Source of the DNA: Nocardia anocheti
GTDB taxonomy: Bacteria; Actinomycetota; Actinomycetes; Mycobacteriales; Mycobacteriaceae
Direction: 5' to 3'
NCBI RefSeq assembly: GCF_029675105.1
Contig: NZ_JAQQFV010000013.1
Span: 1-64,000, forward strand
Length of the DNA: 64,000 bases
Shown here: positions 7,808 to 14,453 of the stretch, piece after piece
Layout of the letters: each line of letters opens with the position of its first letter
How positions within the stretch are numbered: the first letter of the stretch is position 1
Notes under the pieces: generated by a model
Seen by the model: only the letters and a program-made list of their open reading frames with translations
What the model was told of the DNA's origin: nothing
The model's database searches: none
Position numbers and translations under genes: made by a program

Positions 7808-8419
7808 ATGGGCGGCGAGGGCAGTAGGCGCAGCGGGCGCAGGCCGGGCAAGGCCGACACGAAGACGGCGATCCTGGACGCCGCCCGGGCCCGTTTCGCC
7901 GAGGCCGGATTCGACAAGACCTCGATCCGGGCCGTCGCCGCCGAGGCAGGGGTGGACCCCGCGCTCGTGCACCACTATTTCGGGACCAAACAGCAGCTGT
8001 TCGCGGCCGTCGTGGAGTTCCCCGCCGACCCCGAGGCCACGCTGTCCACCGTGGCCGCGGCGCCGGTGGACGAGCTCGGGGACACGATCGTGCGAACGGT
8101 CGTCGCGGTGTGGGACTCCCCCGCGGGCCCGGGCGTGGTGGCCATGGCGCGCAGCATGATCGCCGGGGAGCCGAATCTCGCCCGCTCGTTCCTGCTGGAG
8201 GTGGTGCTGGAGCGGGTCCGCACCCGCATCGCCACCCCCGAGGACGACGGGCACGCGCGCATGGCGCTGGTGGCCGGGCAGATGATGGGTCTGCTGATCA
8301 CCCGCAAGGTCATCGGCCTGGAACCGGTGGCCTCCATGCCCCTGCCCGAGGTGGTCGCCGCGGTCGGGCCGACGGTGCAGCGCTACCTCACCGGCGAAAT
8401 CGGTTCCCTCCCCGCGTGA
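7808..8419 (+). CDS. TetR-family transcriptional regulator
   Basis: 203-residue repressor with an N-terminal helix-turn-helix (TKTAILDAARARFAEAGFDKTSIRAVAAEAGVD, then VHHYFGTKQQLF, about residues 18-66) and an all-helical ligand domain. It is 27 bp behind the exporter genes in the same direction and probably represses them through the repeats at 6239-6274. It corresponds in position to Rv1685c in M. tuberculosis. Ligand unknown. GAGGAGGACAGC precedes the ATG. Confidence 0.88.
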   Translation: MGGEGSRRSGRRPGKADTKTAILDAARARFAEAGFDKTSIRAVAAEAGVDPALVHHYFGTKQQLFAAVVEFPADPEATLSTVAAAPVDELGDTIVRTVVAVWDSPAGPGVVAMARSMIAGEPNLARSFLLEVVLERVRTRIATPEDDGHARMALVAGQMMGLLITRKVIGLEPVASMPLPEVVAAVGPTVQRYLTGEIGSLPA

Positions 8420-8424
8420 TTCGC

Positions 8425-9040
8425 TCAGGCGGCGGCCCGCACCCGCACGATGCTGGGCGGGATGTCGCGCAGCACCGGCACCCGGTCGAAGATCGGCGTG
8501 AGAGTCGCGACCGGGCCGTGTGACGGTCCGTAGCAGGCGATCTCGATCTCCGCGATCCGGGAACTCCACTCCCGCAGCAAGGCCGGGACGGTGCCACGCC
8601 GCACACCCCACGGCATCGGCGGGGCGGTGTAGTCCGCTGTCTTGTGGAAGCCGCGCAGGGTCTTGCGGGAGAACCAGGGCGGGATGGTGTCGAACATCAG
8701 CTCCACGCCAGGGAAGCGATCCAGGATCGCGGTGACCAGGCCGCGCACGTCGGCGGGGTCGAAGTACATGAACAGCCCCTGGGCGGTGACGAAGACGCCG
8801 TGCGCCGGGAGTCGACCTCGTCGAGCCAGGACAGGTCCAGGGCGCTGATCGGCAGATACCGGCTGCGAGGTCCGGGCGGCAGGAACCGGGTGCGGATCTC
8901 GATCGCCTCGGGCACGTCCACGCACAGCCAGTGCACGCGGCGGCGAGTTCCACCACGGTGCCGCCGGGGTGCGCGGCCAGCCACGGCCGCAGGGCGGCGT
9001 CGAAGCGGACCGCGCGCACGGCGTGGGTGCCATCGGACAC
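8425..9040 (-). pseudogene. Degraded SAM-dependent methyltransferase (leucine carboxyl methyltransferase-like)
   Basis: Three reading frames must be joined to recover the protein. Frame one gives VRFDAALRPWLAAHPGGTVVEL (from about 9040), then the expected GLETQ-type segment of roughly a dozen residues is missing. At about 8938 the frame changes to VHWLCVDVPEAIEIRTRF through LSWLDEVDS. At about 8815 it changes again to AHGVFVTAQGLFMYFDPADVRG and runs to the stop. These blocks are typical of the Ppm1/LCMT-like methyltransferases of actinobacteria, but about 45 N-terminal residues are also missing. So the gene carries an N-terminal truncation, an internal deletion and a frameshift. Sequencing error could explain one shift but not the missing segments. 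Confidence 0.75.
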
Positions 9041-9082
9041 CCTCTCGTGCGCGGGCGCGGGTGGCCCGGACGGCTCACCCGG

Positions 9083-9096
9083 TAAGGTGAGCCTAA
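9083..9096 (-). promoter_or_regulatory. Iron-box-like half operator (IdeR/DtxR type)
   Basis: The minus strand reads TTAGGCTCACCTTA, close to the right-hand two thirds of the DtxR/IdeR consensus (TTAGGTTAGGCTAACCTAA); the left part is degenerate. It lies about 45 bp upstream of the methyltransferase remnant, so it may be a surviving piece of a lost iron-regulated promoter. Confidence 0.35.
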
Positions 9097-9115
9097 CTCG
9101 AGCGGGGGTGGGTGG

Positions 9116-9340
9116 TCAGGACTCCGAGGCGAAGAATTCGTGTTCGGTGTCGGTGACGTCGCGGGCCTCGTCGATCAGCAGGACCGGGATGCCGTTGTCG
9201 ATCGGGTAGGCGCGGCGTAGGCGGGGGTTGTAGAGCACGCTCGCGCCGTCTTCGGTGCGCACCAGCTGCAGGGGGCCCTTGTCCTGGGGGCAGGCCAGCA
9301 GGCCGAGCAGGGTTGCGTCGAGGGTGGATTCGTGCGCCAT
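9116..9340 (-). CDS. Trm112-like small protein
   Basis: 74-residue protein of the Trm112/UPF0434 family: LLACPQDKGPL at residues 15-24 and YNPRLRRAYPIDNGIPVLLIDEARDV in the second half. Eukaryotic Trm112 activates methyltransferases. Bacterial homologues are often single-domain proteins of unknown function, and here only one of the zinc-ligand cysteines is present. It corresponds in size and position to Rv1684 of M. tuberculosis. It sits beside a broken methyltransferase, which may be coincidence. Confidence 0.85.
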   Translation of the reverse strand: MAHESTLDATLLGLLACPQDKGPLQLVRTEDGASVLYNPRLRRAYPIDNGIPVLLIDEARDVTDTEHEFFASES

Positions 9341-9349
9341 GCCCCTAAC

Positions 9350-9796
9350 CTACCGCGCCCGCCGGAACGAGATGTAGCGGTGCCCGAAGAAGCTCAGGAC
9401 CGCGACCAGGCCCATCACGATCACCGAGGCGGGCTCGGCCGGGAAACCCAGGCCGGTGACAGCGAACTCCACCAGGATCACATTGAGCACCAGGCCGCCC
9501 GCGTTCACGCCGCAGAAGGCCAGGAAGTCGCGCAGCACCCGGCCGCGCACCCGGAACACCAGCGTGCGGTGCAGCACGAAGGCCACCACGGTGCTCACCG
9601 CGTAGGCGGCGACGACGGCCAGACCGGGCCGCCCGTCACCGAGCACCCGCAGCCAGAACACCACCAGCGCCATGCCGAGCAGCGTGTTGAACCCGCCGAC
9701 GACGGCGAAGGCCAACTCCTGACGCTTCACGATCCGCAGCAGCGGACCCGGCGTCTCGAGGACACCGCCGCCCGCCGCCGCGGCCTCGGTGGTCAT
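9350..9796 (-). CDS. GtrA-family membrane protein
   Basis: 148 residues with four predicted transmembrane helices and the GtrA signature (FAVVGGFNTLLGMALV, then AFVLHRTLVFR, ending FFGHRYISFRRAR). GtrA proteins are thought to flip or present polyprenyl-linked sugars for cell-surface glycosylation. Its ATG overlaps the stop of the upstream YfhO-like gene by 4 bp, so the two are co-translated. In C. glutamicum and mycobacteria, GtrA-like proteins act in arabinogalactan or lipoglycan decoration; the exact role here is not deducible. Confidence 0.87.
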   Translation of the reverse strand: MTTEAAAAGGGVLETPGPLLRIVKRQELAFAVVGGFNTLLGMALVVFWLRVLGDGRPGLAVVAAYAVSTVVAFVLHRTLVFRVRGRVLRDFLAFCGVNAGGLVLNVILVEFAVTGLGFPAEPASVIVMGLVAVLSFFGHRYISFRRAR

Positions 9797-12033
9797 CGCA
9801 GCGCGTCCACGAGCTCGGGGTCGTCGTCGGGCACCGGAGTCTCCACCGGCGCCTCCGGCTCGTCCTCGGGTCTGCGTCCGCGCACGTACAGCCACTGCAG
9901 GATGGCCAGCCCGAGCAGGCCGGTGGCGATGGCGGCGCCGCCGATCTTCCAGCCCGGCGGACGCCAGGTCAGGTCGAGGGTGGCCGCGCGGGTGCCCGCG
10001 GGGATGTCGACGGCGACGAAGCTCTTGGCCACGACCTGGAACGGGATGTCCTTGCCGTCCAGGGTCACCCGGTAACCGGGCCAGCCCAGCCGCGCGAACA
10101 CGACCCGGCCGCCGGTCTCGGAGCTGACCCGCACCCGGCTGGTGGTGTCGGTCTCCGACAGCGAGACCGCCGTGACGTCCTCGGCCGCGGAGATCCGGCC
10201 GTTGCGGGCGGAGATCAGGCCGTCCTCGCGTTCGAGGACCGCGATGTACTTCTCGTGGCCCGGGTAGTCGACCCACTTCCAGCCGGTCGGGGCGGGCTGA
10301 CTGCGCGCGTCGGGGTAGAGCGCGGTCTGCAGCACGACCCGGTCGACGTTCATCAGGTCGACGATGGTCTTGCCGGTGGACGGCTCGACCGCGAAGGCGC
10401 GGCGGTAGGCGTCGGGGCACACGCTGGTGTCCCAGCGCATGCAGAGCATGTCACCGAACCAGAAATGGCCGTTGGGGGTGTAGCCGCTGACGTAGGTGCG
10501 TTCGATGTCCTTGGCGTAGTTGCCGAACACCAGCGATCCGTACGCGCCGTCGAGACTGCGCTCGCCCGGCTGGATCAGCGCGCGGTCACCCAGTTGCAGC
10601 GTGGTGCCAGCGAACTCCGGGAACGCCGCGCGCGCCGCGGCCCGATCACTGGGCAGGTTCCAGCTCATCGGTGTGGGCTGGGCGCGTTCGACCTGGACAT
10701 AGGCGATCGGGAACACCGCGACGATCGCCAGCGCGACCGCCGCCGAGGTGCCCTTGCGCAGCGCCAGCCACACCATGCCAGCGCCGAGCGCGGCGATGGC
10801 GGCCGCAGCGAGCAGATGCGCGGGCACATGATGCGGGTCGGCCGAGAACGAGCGCACCCACAGCAGCCCGATCAGCACCGCCGCCGCGACACACCGCGAA
10901 CGCCAGTCCTTCACCGTGGCGAAACGCCCGAGCAGCACACAGACCAGCAGCAGCAGACCCAGCGCCACCATCGGCAGCACGCGGGCGGGCCAGCGCAGCG
11001 GGCCGATCGTGCCGGGTCCGGCGGTCCACATGAGCGCGGCGGCGGCGAAGACGGCGATGCCGGTCAGCTCGCGCCAGGCCGCGCGGGCCCTGCCCCAGTC
11101 GATGAAGGCCAGGCCGGGAATCAGGAACCAGGCGATGTAGACGACCGGCAGCGGCTGGACGTAGCCCCACCAGGAGGTGAAGGCGGGCAGCGTCGAGGGC
11201 AGGCTGGCGTTCAGCGATTCCGACCACGGCACCGTGAGGAACTGGTCGTTGTTGATCTGGGCGGTACCGCGCCAGGTCACCTTCGCCGACAGCATGCTCG
11301 GCAGATAGGTGGCCACGCCCGCCAGCGCCGCCAGGCCCGAGACCGTCAGCAGTTTCAGCGACGGACGCCAGGCGCGCTGGTAGACCAGCTCGCCGACCGC
11401 CACGGCGCCGATCATCAGACCGGCCTCGACCGCGGGGAAGATGTACTGCACCGAGATCGCCAGATACAGGTACACGAACACCGGGATCGGCCCGCCGCGA
11501 CCGCGCGCGTACCGCACGCCCGAGGCCCACGCGTGCACCATCCACGCGGTGCCGGTGAAGGCCGTCATCCAGCTGGCCTCGTCGAAGAACAACAGCCAGC
11601 CGGTGAACGGGATGGACACACCGGCCAGCGCCGCCCACTGCACGCGCGAGCCGTAGGCCAGGCAGATCCGGTAGACGCCAAGGCCCAGGATGATCGCGAA
11701 GATCAGCTTCACCACGGTCGCGTAGAGCACGAGATTGTCCACCGAGGGCGCGATCAGGTCGATCAGCAGCTGCGGCGGATTGAGCAGTCCCGCTTCCTCG
11801 ATGGAGTAGTTGCCCGCCATCCAGTGCTCAGGGACCATCACCGGCAGATCACCGTCGCGCAGCCGCCTGCCCAGCATCACCCACAGCGGGACGTACTGGG
11901 ATTCGGTGTCGTCGGTGTAGAAGTGCCGGACGTTGGCGAGCAGAACCGCGCCGTATCCGGCGATCACGCCGAGAGAGGTGAGCAAGCCCCACAGGTACAC
12001 GGCCCGACGGGGAGGGGTTCTACTTTCCACCAC
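9793..12033 (-). CDS. YfhO-like multi-spanning membrane protein (possible GT-C glycosyltransferase)
   Basis: 746 residues: an N-terminal region with around a dozen hydrophobic helices (residues 10-450), then a soluble extracytoplasmic domain of about 230 residues and a last helix near 700 (GAAIATGLLGLAILQWLYV). This layout, an acidic HFYTDDTESQYVPLW loop after the first helix and GWPGYRVTLDGK in the soluble domain resemble YfhO/GT-C proteins, which transfer sugars from polyprenyl phosphate outside the membrane. It starts with GTG 135 bp from the divergent GT2 gene. A TAGGGT box about 8 bp upstream suggests a nearly leaderless message. Pairing with GtrA and a DPM1-type transferase supports lipid-linked sugar transfer. 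Confidence 0.75.
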   Translation of the reverse strand: MVESRTPPRRAVYLWGLLTSLGVIAGYGAVLLANVRHFYTDDTESQYVPLWVMLGRRLRDGDLPVMVPEHWMAGNYSIEEAGLLNPPQLLIDLIAPSVDNLVLYATVVKLIFAIILGLGVYRICLAYGSRVQWAALAGVSIPFTGWLLFFDEASWMTAFTGTAWMVHAWASGVRYARGRGGPIPVFVYLYLAISVQYIFPAVEAGLMIGAVAVGELVYQRAWRPSLKLLTVSGLAALAGVATYLPSMLSAKVTWRGTAQINNDQFLTVPWSESLNASLPSTLPAFTSWWGYVQPLPVVYIAWFLIPGLAFIDWGRARAAWRELTGIAVFAAAALMWTAGPGTIGPLRWPARVLPMVALGLLLLVCVLLGRFATVKDWRSRCVAAAVLIGLLWVRSFSADPHHVPAHLLAAAAIAALGAGMVWLALRKGTSAAVALAIVAVFPIAYVQVERAQPTPMSWNLPSDRAAARAAFPEFAGTTLQLGDRALIQPGERSLDGAYGSLVFGNYAKDIERTYVSGYTPNGHFWFGDMLCMRWDTSVCPDAYRRAFAVEPSTGKTIVDLMNVDRVVLQTALYPDARSQPAPTGWKWVDYPGHEKYIAVLEREDGLISARNGRISAAEDVTAVSLSETDTTSRVRVSSETGGRVVFARLGWPGYRVTLDGKDIPFQVVAKSFVAVDIPAGTRAATLDLTWRPPGWKIGGAAIATGLLGLAILQWLYVRGRRPEDEPEAPVETPVPDDDPELVDALR

Positions 12034-12168
12034 GAGGACCAGACCCTACAGGTAACCGGCGGAATAGGCACCGCCGCACGGGCCATGGCGCAGCAGCCGA
12101 CTCGCCGTGGTGCGGTGTTAAAGTTCCCAGCACTGTTGGGTCTGTTCCGGTCACACCGAAAGTCGACG

Positions 12169-13284
12169 ATGCCGATTCCTACCGCACACTCGTCCCGGCT
12201 CGGCGCCGTGCCGCACACGGGCGCTCCCGACAGCGGCGACGGACCCGGCACGGTCCACTCGGTATCGGTCGTGGTCCCGGTCTATCGGGGTGAGGACACG
12301 ATCGCGGCGCTGGTCGCCGAACTCGACCGGCTCACCGGTCCCACCACCACCGTGGCGGGCGCGCGGTTCGCCATCGAGGAGATCATCCTCGTCCACGACA
12401 ACGGCCCCGACCGCTCCGATGTGGTGATGCAGGACCTCGAGCGGACCTATCCGCAGGTGCGCGCGGTCTGGTTGAGCCGCAACTTCGGCCAGGACGCGGC
12501 GACGATCGCGGGTATGGCGGCGGCGCGGGGCGACTGGATCGTCACCATGGACGAGGACGGTCAGCACGACCCCGCCTTCATCGCCGATTTCCTCGACGCC
12601 GCGCTGGCCTCGCGCGCGGACCTGATCTACTCCAAGCCCGCCAACACCCGCCCGCACGGTTTCCTGCGCAATCTCACCTCGCGCGGCGCCAAGATCGTGC
12701 TGGCCACGGTGTTCGCCTTCCCCGATTCCACCCGGTTCGAGAGCTTCCGGCTGATCCGCGGCGACATCGGCCGTCAGCTGGCCGAGGTCGCCGCCAACGG
12801 CGCCTACCTGGACGTGGCGCTCACCTGGGTGGTCGGGCGCACGGTGTCGGTGCCGGTGGTGCTGCGCGCCGAGGGCCGCGAGGAATCCGGCTACAACTAC
12901 CGGCGGCTGTTCTCGCTGTTCTGGAAGATGGTGCTGTGCAGCGGCACCCGCGGGCTGCGGCTGGTGAGCATGCTCGGGATCTCGCTGGCGCTGGCCGGGG
13001 TGATCATGGCCGCGGTGGTCGTGGTGCAGGCGCTGACCAACAACGACAACAACGACCCCGAGGGTTGGGCCTCGATCATCGTCGTGCTGCTGCTGTGCTC
13101 GGGGGCGATCCTGTTCTCGCTCGGGCTGATCGCCGAGTATCTCGGTGTCGCGCTGCACATCCTGGTCGGTAAACCGCTGTATCTGACCGTGCAGACCCCC
13201 ACTCCGCGCCCGGATACGATGCACGCGTCGGCCGTGCACCATCGCATCGAGGCCGCCGCGACGGAGAAGGGTCACCGCGAGTGA
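12169..13284 (+). CDS. Polyprenyl-phosphate glycosyltransferase, GT2 (DPM1/ArnC type)
   Basis: Transfers a sugar from a nucleotide donor to polyprenyl phosphate on the cytoplasmic face of the membrane. It has 371 residues with GT-A entry SVVVPVYRGEDTI (about 33-45), VHDNGPDRS, WLSRNFGQDAA and the catalytic DEDGQHDP (about 128-135). Two C-terminal transmembrane helices (about 265-290 and 300-325) are like those of ArnC/GtrB. The chosen ATG gives a family-like N-terminus; much longer in-frame sequence upstream is antisense to the neighbouring gene and is rejected. It overlaps the aminotransferase gene by GTGA, which suggests that an amino sugar is the transferred group. Confidence 0.88.
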   Translation: MPIPTAHSSRLGAVPHTGAPDSGDGPGTVHSVSVVVPVYRGEDTIAALVAELDRLTGPTTTVAGARFAIEEIILVHDNGPDRSDVVMQDLERTYPQVRAVWLSRNFGQDAATIAGMAAARGDWIVTMDEDGQHDPAFIADFLDAALASRADLIYSKPANTRPHGFLRNLTSRGAKIVLATVFAFPDSTRFESFRLIRGDIGRQLAEVAANGAYLDVALTWVVGRTVSVPVVLRAEGREESGYNYRRLFSLFWKMVLCSGTRGLRLVSMLGISLALAGVIMAAVVVVQALTNNDNNDPEGWASIIVVLLLCSGAILFSLGLIAEYLGVALHILVGKPLYLTVQTPTPRPDTMHASAVHHRIEAAATEKGHRE

Positions 13285-14417
13285 GCGATCGCATCATCTT
13301 CAGCAGGCCGTTCCGTGCCGCCGCCGAACGCGCCAACCTGATGACCGTGCTCGATTCCGATCACAGCCACGGCGACGGCCAGTTCACCAAGTCGGCCACG
13401 GCCAGGATCAAGGCGATCACCGGCGCCGAGCACGCCCTGCTCACCACCTCCTGCACGCACGCGCTCGAACTGGGCGCGCTGCTGCTCGAACTCGGCCCCG
13501 ACGACGAGGTGATCGTCCCCAGTTTCGCCTTCACCTCCGCGGCGACCGCGATGGCGCTGCGCGGGGCCACCTGCGTGTTCGTCGACATCGACGACAGCAC
13601 CGGCAACATCGACCCGGCCGCGGCCGCCGACGCCGTCACCGAGCGCACCAAGGCAATCCTGGTGATGCACTACGGCGGTGTCGCCGCCGACATGGCACCG
13701 CTGCTCGAGCTGGCCGCCCAGCACGGTCTGGCCGTCATCGAGGACAACGCGCACGGCCTCGGCGGCACCTGGCGCGGCAGGCAACTGGGCACCATCGGCA
13801 CCCTGGGCACCCAGAGTTTCCACGACACCAAGAACGTGCACTGCGGCGAGGGCGGCGCGCTGCTGCTCTCCGACGAGATCCTGATGAGCCGCGCCGAGAT
13901 CATGCGCGAGAAGGGCACCGACCGCGCCCGGTTCCTGCGCGGTCAGGTGGACAAGTACTCCTGGCAGGACATCGGCTCGAGCTATCTGCCCAGCGAACTC
14001 AACGCCGCCGTGCTCGACGCGCAGCTGGCCGAATTCGACACCATCCAGGCGAACCGGCACCGCGTGTGGGACACCTACGCGGCCGCGCTGCCCGGCTGGG
14101 CGGCGGCCAACGACGTGCGTCCGATGACCGTCCCCGAGGATCGCGGCCACACCGCGCACCTGTTCTATCTGCGGATGCCGACCGAGGACAGTCGCGACGG
14201 CCTCATCCGGCACCTGGCCGAGCAGGGCATCGTGGCGCCGTTCCACTACATCCCGCTGGATTCCAGCCCGGCCGGGCTCAAGTACGGCCGCACCCCGGTG
14301 CCGTGTGTCCGCTCGGCGAACTTCTCGGCGACCATCCTGCGGCTGCCGCTGTGGCCGATGCTCGACGACGCGCGACTCGGTCGCGTCATCGACGCGGTCA
14401 CCGCCTACCGGGTGTAG
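13281..14417 (+). CDS. DegT/DnrJ/EryC1 sugar aminotransferase (WecE/RffA-like)
   Basis: PLP enzyme that converts a nucleotide-linked 4-keto-6-deoxy sugar to the 4-amino sugar; the closest family I recognise is WecE (dTDP-4-amino-4,6-dideoxygalactose transaminase). It has 378 residues. The PLP lysine is K184 in SFHDTKNVHCGEGG, with VIEDNAHGLGG upstream and PSFAFTSAATAMALRGATCVFVD earlier. It starts with GTG overlapping the GT2 stop codon. No dTDP-sugar synthesis genes are nearby, so the donor must come from elsewhere. It probably feeds an amino sugar to the GT2, YfhO-like and GtrA proteins for a surface glycan. Confidence 0.87.
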   Translation: MSDRIIFSRPFRAAAERANLMTVLDSDHSHGDGQFTKSATARIKAITGAEHALLTTSCTHALELGALLLELGPDDEVIVPSFAFTSAATAMALRGATCVFVDIDDSTGNIDPAAAADAVTERTKAILVMHYGGVAADMAPLLELAAQHGLAVIEDNAHGLGGTWRGRQLGTIGTLGTQSFHDTKNVHCGEGGALLLSDEILMSRAEIMREKGTDRARFLRGQVDKYSWQDIGSSYLPSELNAAVLDAQLAEFDTIQANRHRVWDTYAAALPGWAAANDVRPMTVPEDRGHTAHLFYLRMPTEDSRDGLIRHLAEQGIVAPFHYIPLDSSPAGLKYGRTPVPCVRSANFSATILRLPLWPMLDDARLGRVIDAVTAYRV

Positions 14418-14419
14418 CG

Positions 14420-14446
14420 CCCGCGTGGCCGCGAAGGCCACGCGGG
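14420..14446. terminator. Bidirectional hairpin terminator
   Basis: Perfect 11-bp stem (CCCGCGTGGCC with its complement) and 5-nt loop between two convergent genes ending at 14417 and 14454. Confidence 0.8.
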
Positions 14447-14453
14447 GACGCTG

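Noticed and set aside
6860..9040. 726-residue minus-strand frame across the exporter, TetR and methyltransferase regions
   Set aside because: Only its first 35 residues belong to a real (broken) gene; the rest is antisense to the ABC permease and TetR genes.
9116..9340. Trm112-like protein as activator of the neighbouring methyltransferase
   Set aside because: The methyltransferase is broken and the Trm112-like gene exists without it in M. tuberculosis; adjacency alone is weak evidence.
10255..12168. Upstream extension of the GT2 glycosyltransferase frame
   Set aside because: Antisense to the YfhO-like gene and low-complexity; the GT2 domain starts normally from the ATG at 12169.
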